Shown here piece after piece: positions 31,401 to 42,579 of a stretch of 64,000 nucleotides of DNA; position 1 is the first letter of the stretch, and every line of letters begins with the position of its first letter. Both the position numbers and the translations under genes were made by a program. The stretch comes from Pomphorhynchus laevis (taxonomy: Eukaryota > Acanthocephala > Palaeacanthocephala > Echinorhynchida > Pomphorhynchidae): the NCBI GenBank assembly GCA_012934845.2, contig WNNJ02000644.1:1-64000 (forward strand), in the 5' to 3' direction. The notes under the pieces were generated by a model. The model searched no databases. It saw only the letters and a list, made by a program, of their open reading frames with translations, and was not told the DNA's origin.

Positions 31401-31500
31401 TAAACTAATTACAATATACTGACGAAGTCTCTATAAAGAACGAAACGTTTAAATAAATTATAAGTGTCTTTGCCTGTTTTCTACACTTCATCAAAGTATT
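31400..31500 (+). repeat. Hammerhead-like CTGACGAAG...CGAAACGTTT motif
   Basis: The text reads tactgacgaagtctctat, then aaagaacgaaacgtttaaataa. The order CUGACGA, weak stem (GUCU/AGAAC with a bulge), CGAAAC, GUUU is the form often seen at the ends of repeated elements, including Penelope-like ones, where minimal type I hammerheads have been described. The stem here is poor. Confidence 0.45.
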
Positions 31501-31534
31501 TTTTCGTATATATACTAAATGATGTTGCTTGATA

Positions 31535-31605
31535 GACTGGACTTCGATTCACTACTTTCAGTCACCATATCACTTCTAGACGACCAATGAGTACCTGGCA
31601 ACACT
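31535..31605 (-). repeat. Diverged fragment of the 356-bp repeat family
   Basis: gacttcgattcactac, tatcacttctagacgac, and gcaacactcat correspond in order and spacing to gagttcgattacaagtag, ttatcactcctagacgag and gcagcactcat of the tandem units at 60-130. The GAAAC side is lost. Confidence 0.5.
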
Positions 31606-31845
31606 CATATATATAATTATATAACCAAAAGATTGGTGTTCTTTACCGGCACGAAATCAAAGATATTTAAAACGTTTCGTTTATTCAAAGTTTTTCAATT
31701 GTAAGTAGTTTGCAATCAAGAATTAATATCGAAATATTAATATGGTTAATATTAATATTAATATCAATAATATTATATATTATTAATAATATTATTAATA
31801 ATTACGATCAAGGTAATTAAATCTTGTGCGAGAATGCTTCAAAAT

Positions 31846-32283
31846 TCAGCTTATATTCTTCAGCAAATCAGATCGAAATTTTACCATTTTTGTTTTGTCA
31901 ACGTTAACACTTAACTTGTTCTCAATGCGGTATCGATGAAGATTTGTTAAAGCTGTATGCACATCATTTATATTGTTTGACAATATTACTAAGTCATCAG
32001 TGTACATGACTATGTGTATTGCTGCATTTCCATTCGAAATATACAAAGGTAAATCTGCCACGAAGGAGTTGAACAGCGTTGGACTAAGTGAGTCTCCATG
32101 TAACAGACCTCTGGTTTGTCTTATCGGCATCGACAATTGATTCCCGTCTTTGATTCTTATCAGGTTAGGTAGTAAAATGTTATTCAATACTTTCAAAACT
32201 CTTCCCTCTACTTTGTGCAGAAATTGCAACTTTTTCAACAAAAATCCACGGTCATTTCCATCGTACGCCTTCGAGAAATCCAA
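31846..32283 (-). pseudogene. LINE reverse transcriptase fragment
   Basis: An uninterrupted 145-codon piece of a non-LTR RT. MDFSKAYDGNDRGFLLKKL carries motif A, RGLLHGDSLSPTLFNSFVAD motif B (usual Gln replaced by His), and IVMYTDDLVILS the catalytic Y-x-D-D. NKLSVNVDKTKMVKF follows. R1/I- or RTE-like by the RGLLxGDSLSP form; the clade is uncertain. Both sides run abruptly into AT-only DNA containing inverted TTAATATGGTTAATATTAA motifs. Confidence 0.75.
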
Positions 32284-33049
32284 ACACTGATATTTTCGAT
32301 ATTAACCATATTAATATCGAAATTAATATGGTTAATATCGAAATATTTTTATAATATTGCTATATTTTAAAATATTGAAATATTGTCTACTTAATATTGC
32401 TATATTAAGTAGAAAAAATTCAGTTATAATAAACAAGTAGCATATTTGACTTTATACATGGCTGTATATTTTTAACTAATATCATCAATATTTTTATATT
32501 GATTAAAATATAATACGTTGAAAATATATTTTTAAAATATCTTTTGTTTAATTTTATTTTAACTACGTTATAATAATTTAAATGTTTTTAATAATATTTT
32601 TAAATTTATATAATTTACGTTTCTTGGATTTTATTTTTATAAAACATTAGTTTAAAATAAGGATTTATCTTAATTTTAAGATAAATCCTATCTTAAAATT
32701 TAAAAATATACAAATTTATATATAATTTGTAAAAAGGTACAAAATATGTAGTCTCAGTTTACTGATCTGATTTATAAAAATTCCAAGGGCAGATGAGTTC
32801 TCAATTAGAAAATAATAAAATTTATAAATAAAACAAAAAACTATAAAAACATAAGAAGAAAATAAATATCGTGAAATATTACGTAATATTTCATCATTTA
32901 GTGTATGATATTTAATATAATTTAGTATACATTAATGCTAATTCAAACAATTTATTGTAAATATAAATATGTAATCTTTTCAACGTTCATATCTAAATGT
33001 ATACATTTACTCAATCAATATTAGTATAATAAGAATTAGGTCATCTAGA
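32284..33049. other. AT-rich DNA with a Penelope-like terminal trace
   Basis: No gene. Near 32,735-32,770 the motif aaaatatgtagtctcagttt, then actgatctgattt resembles the far end of the Penelope-like terminal repeat in plus orientation. Confidence 0.45.
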
Positions 33050-34470
33050 TACATTTGTTTACCTATTGAATAAAAAATATTAGTGATATATATGCATATC
33101 ATCAATATATCGAAACAGATATTTCATATCTTTATATAATTTAGATGTATTTTTTAAACAATTATGAACAAATTCATATTCTATAAAGCTAAAAAGTCAG
33201 TTATAATTGGGCTACTATCACGTTCATTCATATGTTTTTGATTGTATTTTAATGCCATCAGATTCAACCTTTATACCCGTTTTGTTCACTATTAAACATT
33301 AGCTTGTAATAATTGTTTTTAAATTTAAATCACTACGTTCATATGTTCCGTTTACATTTAAATCATTATAATAAACTTATTTCATCAGTATATCATAATA
33401 AAGCGTTTTGCATATGAAGATAAAGTTATTACTAGCTTTATCAATAGTTGTTATTATATAGTTATCCTTTAATTTAGTAAGTTCTTTATACATATCTTTA
33501 TTAATTTTATTTTTCCTTTTATAATTGTTTGTTATTCTCATTTTCTCACTAATTTTATCTAATATATAAGCTTTTTAAATGTTTATCTTAAATGTATTTA
33601 AGCTTTCGCTATTAGTAAGCTTATCAGAGAACGAATTTGAGTCATTATTTAATGAATTGTATATTTAATTTAATCTATTATTTAATCTAAATTTATACCC
33701 TTTTAATAAAAATTTTCTACAATTAATTCTGGATCATGGGTACATATATGTTCATTTATTTTATCAAAATTAAGACTTTTGTAATCGCATTTAGTTTCTA
33801 TAATGTTTCTAATATCATCGTTACATATTGATTTCAGTTTTTTATTATAATTACAAATGTTTATCATAATTTGATCCTATTATTTCTTTACTTTTAGAAT
33901 TATTTATTTATTTATGCTATCTATACATTTATTAATAAATTTTATGGTCAGTGTATATTTTCTATTGTGATTATTAACATTTATTGTCCGATTATAGTAT
34001 TTTATATTACAATAACTCTCTTTTATATTACATGACCATCATATTCGCTAATTAATCTTTGATTTATTGAATAAATGATATCTTTAGAAAAACTTTTTAT
34101 ATTTACATAAATATCTTTCAGCTTATTATCTCTTAAAAGTTGTTTTAATATTTATAATTGTCAATATATATTTATATTTTTAATATTTTTAAGTCTATTT
34201 TTCCTATTCATTTTATCACCATGACTTCTTGGCTTGCGTCTAACTGGATTATTATAATATAGTTGTTTATTATGTATTATACTACTTCTGCCAATTCCTT
34301 GTATCACGTCATTCAATCCTTATGGGTACATGGAATTAAGCGTTTTAATCCAAAAATCTTCATTTTCTAATAGTTTTTGATTTAATATTGAAATGTTTTC
34401 TTCGATAATATGTTCTAAAATATGTGTTGCCTAAACCTAGTTTTTAACATTTAATATATTTTTCCAACGC
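33050..34470 (-). mobile_element. Penelope-like (Naiad-type) copy, minus strand
   Basis: The reverse complement aligns with the element at 20.5-23.2 kb. It has the last part of the GIY-YIG domain (KTRFRQH with a small deletion, EDFWIKTLNSMYP), the linker VRRKPRSHGDK...RKNR, the RT N-terminal part (LDFDKINEHICTH region) and a YIDD box near 33,090. It is broken in many places and truncated at both ends. Its value is that the nuclease-linker segment PLGLN-DVIQGIGRSSI...KPRSHGDK is open across the region where the other copy is closed. Confidence 0.8.
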
Positions 34471-34479
34471 TCTATTGGA

Positions 34480-35130
34480 TGCTAGGCGTCTGTGGTTGGT
34501 GAATTCCGGGTTAAGCTTCCCGACGAAGGTTGTAATAAAGCATGCAGGTTTAAACTTCTTGTTCGCGTGTAATACTAAAAAAGTAAAGTTAATTCTTTTA
34601 GATTTACAACGTCGTTTTTTCAAATTAATTAAGCGTCACAATTGCTGCTGTATTTATTTAGTAAAATGACGTAGTTTAGCATTTGCGTTATAGTTTTTGC
34701 TCTTTTTTTGTGCTACAGCTGAATTTAATCACGTGTTGCTTGTTCAGCAACCTTAGTAAATTGCTGAAAGAAGGAGCGATAGTACAGTGTTGTCCTGTGA
34801 AGCCACTCTTATGCAAACCATACTAGACGTAGGACTGGTAACAGGCGAAGGAGCTGTGCTTTGCGATTCCTTTCAGAGGTTTACTAAGGATCAAATACTG
34901 TCGAAGTTGTGTTGCTACAGGGCCACACTGATGATACCACTCTGTTGTGATGAGTAGACTAAGGTCGAAACGGCCCATTGGGAGGCTAGACGTATGTGGT
35001 CACCGTTAGGCCCATTCCAGTTATGGCTTCCCGACGAAGGCTGTAAAAAGGCATGCAAGTTTAAACTTTTCTGTTCATGTGAAATACTAAAAAAGTAAAG
35101 TCAATTCTTTCGTATTTACAACTCGTATTT
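34480..35130 (+). repeat. Direct repeats flanking a hammerhead-like region
   Basis: About 140 bp at 34,480-34,612 (gctaggcgtctgtggtt ... cttcccgacgaaggttgta ... aaaaaagtaaagttaattctttt) recurs at 34,983-35,128. The 370 bp between, with the beginning of the second repeat, hold the plus-strand copy of the 4.8-kb dispersed repeat, with CTGATGATACCAC...AAGGTCGAAACGGCCC at about 34,938-34,985. Two units of about 500 bp in tandem would explain the layout, as in the tandem terminal repeats of Penelope-like elements. No protein part is attached. The 64-codon ORF at 34,475 is not credible. Confidence 0.6.
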
Positions 35131-35144
35131 AAGAAAATATGTTC

Positions 35145-35430
35145 TGAACTGTTTAAAAATTAAATCTAAGCTAAATAAAGATATGAAACATGTTTCGATA
35201 TATTGATGATATATGTTTATCTTACACAAAAAATTTCTATTCAAAAATGTGAACAAATTTATCTAGATATTTTAAATTTACTAAAACTATTCTAATAAAA
35301 CAAGTTATATATTTCTAAGTATGAACATTAAATTAACTTATACTGAACGATTATTAATTTATATTGTAAAAATAATAATTAAATTTACCAAATATTATTA
35401 AATATAATACATGAAATAAAAAATAATGTA
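35145..35430 (+). mobile_element. Penelope-like (Naiad-type) RT fragment
   Basis: CFRYIDDICLSYTKNFYS-like and YLSMNIKLTYT-like pieces match the end of the RT at 22.75-22.93 kb, then the homology fades. Heavily damaged, with internal deletions. Confidence 0.7.
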
Positions 35431-35439
35431 AAGAATTAT

Positions 35440-35525
35440 TGTAACCGGGTCAAAGAAAAGAGGAATTTTTTTGATATTTCGCTAACATCTGTTAGTATCT
35501 TCAGCAAATTACTCTAATTAAAAAA
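35440..35525 (-). repeat. CTGAAGATACTAAC-type dispersed repeat
   Basis: On the minus strand: gCTGAAGATACTAACAGATG, then TTAGCGAAATATC and a run of A, ending near ttttctttgacccgg. A six-pair stem CTAACA/TGTTAG separates the CUGAAGA and GAAA boxes. It lies directly after the Penelope-like fragment. Confidence 0.6.
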
Positions 35526-35783
35526 TTATTAACTATTTAAAAGATAATGTATTGCCATAATATGTAATGCAAAATCATTTAAATAATTTAATTGATCCAA
35601 GTTTTAAATCTGATCTGATTTTCATGTCTTAAGTAATATTTTGATGCATATTTTTAAGGTACATTTATCCATTTTAAAATATATTTCATCAGATTATGCA
35701 TCAACTCAGATCATTCTGTACATAAAATTAAAAAAAGAAACATCTTTTAAAGGATACAAAAAAACATGCCGTAGCAATGTATA

Positions 35784-38700
35784 AAAAAGATTTATTTTAC
35801 GTGGCAAATAAGTGACGGCGCACGCTTACATGCCCACAAAAAAATCTAAATCATGTGTCTAGAAAATGGGTTCGGAGGTTATATATGAATGTAATAAAAG
35901 AGGTAGATGGGTGGACGTCGAGAGGAAGCTGATTTCAGGCGATTGTGGGAGTGACGAGGAAGGATCGGAGACCGTAGTTGTTAGAGTAATTGGGTACGTG
36001 GAGTAAGAGGCAATTACGGGAACGCAGCGATAGAGAGGTGGGGCGAGTGTCGTCTAAGAAAGGGATGCTGATGAACGATGAGGTGCAGACAGCGATGAGA
36101 CGAAAAGTTACGAGAAGGCGAGTTGTTTGCAGATGTGGATGGTAGGCCAGGAGAGTTGAGCAAGATATGTGCATGTGTGGTCGAAGCGACGGAGACGTAA
36201 GAGCACTCGAACTACGGAGTTGATTATGCGTTGTAGGGGTAGGGTGGTGGATTTTGGAGAATTGGCGAAAAGGCTAAGGCAGTAATCGATTTTAGGAAAA
36301 AGAAGCGATGAAAGAGACATACATGAAGGAAATTGATAAGGGGGCGGATATGGTGAATGTCACGAAGAATTAAGTTAGACGAGCGGAACTTGTCACAGAC
36401 GAGGGTTTAAGGAAAAGATAATCATCGAAATGAAATCTTAAGAAAGTGAGATTGCGGACTATGGGTATGATTGATGAGGCAAGAGAAACAGGGGGAGGAG
36501 ATATGCTAGGTTGACGGGAGAGGATCCACATCAGTTTTGACTTGTCTGGGTTTAGAACGAGACGAAGATGGGAGAGACGTTTGTAGATAGAAGAAATACA
36601 GTTAGAGGCAGAAATTGCGAAATCGTGTATGTGATGGGCCTGTACATGAGCATATATGAGGATGTCATCGGCGTATTGCATGACGTTAAAGGAGTAAGGT
36701 TTGATAAACGGAGAGATATCGCCATGTAGAAAAGAGAAAAGTAGGGGTCCTAGGACTGAACCTTGGGGACCCCACCGAAAATATGGATGGGAGGAGAGGA
36801 TGATAATTTTGAACAGACGCGAAAAGAACGGTCGGATAGATATGAATCAAACCATGCAATGGAGGAGGAAGAAAAGCCGTAATCATAACGAATGTAAGAA
36901 AGGAGGACGGAGTGGTCGACGATGTCGAAGGCGGATGAGAGGTAAAGGGAGATGGAAACACTACATAGAGCCTTGTCACGAGAAATAAGTAGGTCGTTGT
37001 AAACTTTCATGCATGCGATTTCTGTGGAGTGATTAGAGCTTAAAGTGGATTGGAAAGGAGGGTACAGATTGAATGAAGAGATATAAACGCTAATTTGTAT
37101 AAAATAAGGCGCTCTAATAGCTTGGAAAGAGTAGGAAGCAGAAGATGTGCGGTAGATATAAGGAAGTGTGGGTTCGAGCGATTGTTTCTTAAGGAAGGGA
37201 TGAACGATGGTGGATTTCTAGTGTGAAGTGAAGATACGACTGCCGATAGACAAGTTAAACAAGGTGGTGATGAAAGGGGATATCGATGAGCATATGGATT
37301 TAAGTATAGTGTAGGCAGGGGATCGGCAGTGAGGGTTTGTTGTGCAAGTACATGGAAACAGATGAGACTTCAGCAGGTTAGAGAGGGAGAAGATGAATGA
37401 GTTCCGGGAGTATGAGGCGAGGCGAGTAACAGTGAGATGGAATGAAGACGGGGTTGAGAGAGAGCAACGTGGATACTTTGGTCTATAGAAATGACGAATT
37501 ATCATGGGATTGATGCTGCAAGACGAAGTGGATCTAGAAAGAATTGAGTTAAAAGTATGCCAGAGAGATTTAAGTTAAATTAACTGATGCTTTTATGCTG
37601 CCAGGAGTTGCATTTGGTACGTAGTACGTTGAGATGATACAGGCGAAGAGCAGGATAGGAATCAAGGAGAGACGGAGTGAGCGTGGGGTATTATTCTGAG
37701 AGCTGTGATAGACTCGAAAAGCATGACGAAATCGACGCTTTGAGAACAGACATTAAATGTCCAACCATGGGGCTCGATGCAACCGACGATTAGGGTAAGG
37801 CTTGAAGTGCAAGAGAAGATCGAGAGTGGATGTGAGTTCATAGTCCAAATTAATGTTGAGATCGTGAGAAGAGGAAGATGTTATTGTGGGATAGGATTGA
37901 CGATTTGAATAAGGTAAAGCGGAGAAGGAGGAGATCAAGATTTCTCCAAGGGCGACGTAGGATGGTATGTGTGAAGGGATGTGGCTGGAAGTAAGATCAA
38001 GGGTAACGAGAAAGTGATCGGATAGACCAGGATGGAAGAAAGACAGTGAGGTGTAAACAGCAAAACGATCGACTTTGTAGTTGTGGTTGGATGTACTGTA
38101 GTTGAACTGGGTGGAATCGGTGAAAGTCGCCAAGAACGAGTGAATAGATGGAGGACAAAGAAGAGTGAGACAGGTTAGCGAGTTCGGTTAAAAATAAGGA
38201 GGTATGATCAGATGAACCAGGACGGTATAAAATGGCGAGATCCAGAGTCATGGGTTAGAGGAACACAAAGTGAGCAATACAAAATAGATAGGACTGAAGG
38301 GGGAAGTGATTTTGCGAAGAGACAAGATGTGACGGGCGAATGCGACGATGCCGCCATGACTAGAGAATTTAGAAGGGGATGATCTGAGGGGGCGGGCGGA
38401 TTCGACTAGTGAGCAACCGGCAGAGGGCAGACGGAGAATGTAGAAGTCGTAGGAATTGGAGTGCCAGGATTCGGTGAGGTAGAAGAGATCGATAGATTGC
38501 TTGGTGAATAGATTAAGAATGAGGTCGGATTTATGGAGAATAAATCTAGTGTTGAGGAAGCCGAGGCGGAAACTGTGCGTGGTAGTGATATATACCCATA
38601 GGAAAGATGGAGCGCAATCGAATTTTGGGGGTGGATGTGGACCATTTGAAAATTCTCGTCGATCTTTCGGATAGAGAGATGTTTCGCTGCTTTCCTCGCG

Positions 38701-39560
38701 ACGCCATTTTTCGATGCGGCAGAAGAAGCGATTTTGGAAGGGGTGCGATCGGGGAAAATGTGAATGGTTGAAGGGGAGATAAGTTTAAATCGTTGGGAGA
38801 GGAGAGAGGACGCGTGAGAGCGATGCTTGAAAACAATTTTTAGCAGAATGTGCTGAGAAGGATTAGATTAAGAAGATTTGTTTAGGTGGATGAATGCGAC
38901 AGGATATATTTCGTTGAAAAAGTTGGTTTATCTGCAGGGACAAGAGATGACAGAATAAATATGAAGGTGGAAACATCGTAGTTGATACGTGCTTAGAGAT
39001 AAGGAGATGAAATGAGTGATATTCGTGACGATGACGCAGGGATCGCGAGAAGGAAGCCGTTCCTGTAAAGGAGGGCGAATTACGTGAGTGAGATCACGAG
39101 AGTAGAGCTGGCAGTTGAGAATATGGAGGGAATAGATTTGATGACGGAAGCATATATGATAAAGATAATATAAAGGGTGGCAAGCGATGTGAGGAAAGGT
39201 TTTGAGTGGAAGGATCGTGGAGGTTGATGAAGGTGATTTTGATTGATGAATGCCCGTTATTGAGAAACGAGACAACAGCAACGGGACGGGGTGTCGGGAT
39301 GTTAAGATGACATGGGATGGGAAGTGTATATGGTGATAGGGTCAGTGTGTGACGAAAGGACATCGGAAACGGCGGGGGTAGTTCGAGTGGACGTGTTGGA
39401 GGTTGATATATACTTATGAGAAAGGTTGCGGATTAGTTTTTTTAAACAAAATCCACATAATAAGTCTTCTTTATACTTAGTGTTGTCGCCTGCGATTGTG
39501 ATCCAGACGCTGCAATTTTGTGTGTCGAGCACTGTACTTGCAGTTAAGCACATTCGTGTA
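35784..39560 (-). mobile_element. L2/CR1-type LINE, copy A, full-length-like but decayed
   Basis: The G+C content jumps for the whole 3.8 kb. On the minus strand, from right to left: an ORF1 start with a Cys-rich finger (TQNCSVWITIAGD ... LLCGFCLKKL at 39,520-39,440), the APE endonuclease region (around 38.3-37.9 kb), then the RT (SLYLSSAFDIVDHSVLL at 36.95 kb, MQYADDILIYAHVQAH at 36.67 kb) and the C-terminal block FPKIDYCLSLFANSP near 36.3 kb. The 3' end is catgtaagcgtgc...atttgcc, acgtaaaataaatctttttt. Many breaks split the frames. Copies B, C and D in this window belong to the same family. Confidence 0.88.
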
Positions 39561-40070
39561 CTAAATGTTTATTCTCGTAATTAATCCGGTGGTTTATTCG
39601 AATAAAATTAAACGCGTAGTTTACTGCATTTATCAAAGGTTAGATTGGTTTAAGCCGAAAAGTAAAGAAATGAAATTGAATAAATCATTAGTCAGGCAAA
39701 ATCTAGTAATTTGTGCCTTCCAAATGATCTTGGGCAATATTCGGTTTTGCGACAGGGAATTAAATTGTAATTATAGATGTGATTGTTACACCATTTGCCG
39801 ACTCGATTGATGAGCCCTTGTATATTTGGGACTTGTCCAATTTTAAGTGATGGCCTTTGATGATTGCTATACTTACGAATAATGCAATCAAAGACAGACC
39901 CTCACATATGCGCAGGATAGATAATATTTAATAAATATTATTAAAGATAATATTTAATATAATAAATATTATTAAATATTATTAAATATTATTATAATAT
40001 TATCTTTAATATTATTAAAGATAATATTATTAAGGATAGATAATAGATATCAACATCAAGATAATAGATC
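39561..40070. other. No gene seen
   Basis: An 81-codon ORF (39,565-39,810) is unrecognised and may belong to the 5' region of LINE copy A on the other strand. AT-rich repeats of the AATATTATTAAA type follow. Confidence 0.4.
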
Positions 40071-40074
40071 AACA

Positions 40075-40330
40075 TCACATCAAGTCAGCTAACTGAGTCT
40101 ACGTATTTAATATGGTTATAAAATAAACAAAACATAACGATGCTAAATCAAAATTTAATAATTAAATAATAAAATAAATAATTGTTTTAAGATTTTTTAT
40201 AATTTATATAAAGATTTAATTTAAAATTTTTATTTAAAATAAAAGTCATGTTTATGAATTGACTAATAAATAACAGACGTTGTATCAGAATAAGGATTAG
40301 AGATCATCAGGAGTAACTGATATGATATCA
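40075..40330 (-). repeat. Penelope-like terminal repeat, minus, copy 1
   Basis: Reverse complement of the repeat at 11.76-12.1 kb: begins cagctaactgagtctacgta and ends agaataaggattagagatcatcagg; the GAAAC half is missing. Confidence 0.75.
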
Positions 40331-40334
40331 GTAA

Positions 40335-40592
40335 ATTTAAATAAATCAAATCGACTAACTGAGTCTACGTATTTAATATAATTATAAAATAGACAAAACA
40401 TAATAATGCTAAATCAAAATTTTAATAATTAAATAATAAAATTAATAATTGTTATAAGATTTTTTATAATTTAAATCAAGTTAAAATAAAAATTGAAATT
40501 TAAAATAAAAGTTATTTTTATGAATTGACTAATAAATAACAGACGTTGTATCAGAATAAGAATTAGAGGTCATCAGGAGGAACTGCTTACAA
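40335..40592 (-). repeat. Penelope-like terminal repeat, minus, copy 2
   Basis: Second consecutive copy with the same boundaries (cgactaactgagtctacgta to gaattagaggtcatcaggaggaactgct), closely similar to copy 1. The tandem arrangement is like the joined terminal repeats of Penelope-like insertions. Confidence 0.75.
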
Positions 40593-40639
40593 TTATAATT
40601 TTTTTATAAAAAATTATATATATGATAAATAATACATAA

Positions 40640-40890
40640 TAAAATATATGATTATAATTTTATAATATTATAATATTTAATAACTTATATCAAGTTAAAA
40701 TGTAAAATTGAAATGTAAAAAGTCAAATTTTATGAATTGACTAATAAATAGCATACGATATATAAGAATAAGGATTAGAGGTCATCATGAGGAACTGCTA
40801 TGCTATCAGGTTTCGGCCCCTAAGTCGTCTACCCAACATAGCAGCGGGGCCAAATACATGCCCCGCTGCTATGTTGGGTACAGTAATGAT
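40640..40890 (-). repeat. Penelope-like terminal repeat, minus, copy 3 (best structured)
   Basis: It keeps the structured half. On the minus strand GGCCCCGCTGCTATG, GTAGACGAC, TTAGGGGCC-GAAACCTGATAG, CATAGCAG, ATGATGACCTC. GGCCCC/GGGGCC and CTGCTATG/CATAGCAG are both perfect and interlock, so they can form a pseudoknot. About 25 bp including gccccgctgctatgttggg recur directly at its right edge. Confidence 0.75.
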
Positions 40891-40894
40891 GCAA

Positions 40895-42200
40895 TAATGT
40901 TAACGTTTTACATACTGACTTTAAACATATTGAAATTGTAATTGCGAAAAGTGATTAAGTTTAAAAAACACGGCGTTAACAAAGTGACGATATATTTTAC
41001 ACTCGCAATCGGTAATCATATTTATATTTATTCAAATATGTCTGAAAATATAGCTTTGCAGTATTTCTCGAATTACCGTGATTGCTGACTAAAGATGGAT
41101 GCTAGGCATGGACTTAAGGATAAGACATAAAAAGCAATATTTTCAAAAAATAGAGGTGTCATATATCAAAATTATTTAAAAACCATATCCAATCCAGTGA
41201 TTGTTACAAGTTTGCTGGATGTAGTCGTCAACGTTTTACAGATTTTTTGTCTCGAATACATGTATTTTTAAGTGATTTTAACCCGCATTATTTATTTACT
41301 ACGATCTTTTAGTGTTCAAAATGGCTGGCATGTTACATCATTTGGTAAGCTTAATCGAGATGCCGCTAATGATCACTTGAACGTACATCGAAATCACGTT
41401 ATAACGGTTCAGACTATTCTGAAGACCTTCCAGAAGACAGATATTTCTGAAATTTTTAGATAATATTGTAACAGAAATATATCCATCCTTTAATGTATTA
41501 ATCTAATATTTAATTTAAGATAAACTAATATTTATATTCAATTAATATAAAATAATATATTAAATTAATATTACATATTAAATAATCTAATATTTAATTT
41601 AATACAAATTTGATATAAACTAGTTAATTATTAGATTAATTATTTCTATAATTTCTTATTTTACTATTAATTTAATATAATAAAGGATAATTTATTATAT
41701 TATAGTTAATATAATAAAGGATATAATAAAGGATACAATAAAAGATAATTCTGCAAATGGTGTAGGAAAAATCCCTTTGTTGCACGAAATTTTGAACTGA
41801 AATATATTCCCAAATAACTCTAAGACTGTAAGTTACAATCAGTACAAGCATAGTTTACAAATATGTTAATGAAAATGTTGTTACATTTCGAGCAAAATAA
41901 AAATCTCTGATTAATTTAATCGATTTGGACTCAAAATGCTACTGGATAAATACTGGATAAATGAGAGGTTATTATAGTACCAAAGTACTTATATGAATTC
42001 GAAAAATGAATTCGTTAAACATCGTAAATGAAAACGATAGCACAAAAAAGCCTACCGTCACAACAAAATCAATTGAATTTGTAATAATTGTATGTAGTAT
42101 TTGTGGCCAAATGGGTGCAATAAAATAAACGAGAACTAGAAATATATCCATCCTGATCTTTATTTAAATTTTTAAATTTCCAGGAACTATTAGGTCTAGT
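40895..42200. other. No gene seen
   Basis: AT-rich. A 63-codon ORF at 41,272-41,463 is unrecognised. A short tandem of ataataaaggata units lies near 41,690-41,750. Confidence 0.45.
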
Positions 42201-42229
42201 TAAACGACAACAAAAATTATTTTGATATT

Positions 42230-42556
42230 TCGCTAGTAACTTTCGCTAGTAATTGTAGAGTGTACATCCTAGATATGTTAGTAATGTGGCATATTGCCAA
42301 CGCTTCGGATGGATATCCTACTAATTCAGTGGTTATCAACGATAGACGATGCCACAGAGGTCATCCCCTGTTGTTGAGGATATCCTCCCATGGTCGCAGT
42401 TCACGGTTGGATCGGTTGTCTCATTGTTGTGCAAATGCTTGGAATCGACTACTGTCGGAAATCGTGATGGCAACAGACGTTAAGACATTCAAGACTGCTC
42501 ACATAAATTGGACGATTAACAGCGGGAATGATGAAGATTACCCCTTTTATTATTAA
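42230..42556 (+). pseudogene. LINE C-terminal tail, plus strand
   Basis: A 98-codon frame holds RGHPLLLRISSHGRSSRLDR, then CCANAWNRLLSEIVMATDVKTFK. The RGHPL...R...NAWN.LP.EVV...V.TFK series is the ordinary C-terminus of CR1/Jockey-group LINEs. The RT is absent. It lies tail to tail with the minus-strand LINE that follows, and the junction is duplicated in inverted orientation at 47.05-47.55 kb. Confidence 0.7.
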
Positions 42557-42579
42557 ATACAACAGCAGAAAGAGAGCGT

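Noticed and set aside
36701-36988. Plus-strand ORF inside LINE copy A
   Set aside because: Antisense shadow of the RT coding strand, rich in Arg/Gly as expected from the complement of Ser/Pro-rich LINE text.
42230-42556. 98-codon ORF as an independent host gene
   Set aside because: The RGHPL...NAWN...V.TFK series is a LINE C-terminus, and the segment is duplicated with retroelement DNA at 47 kb.
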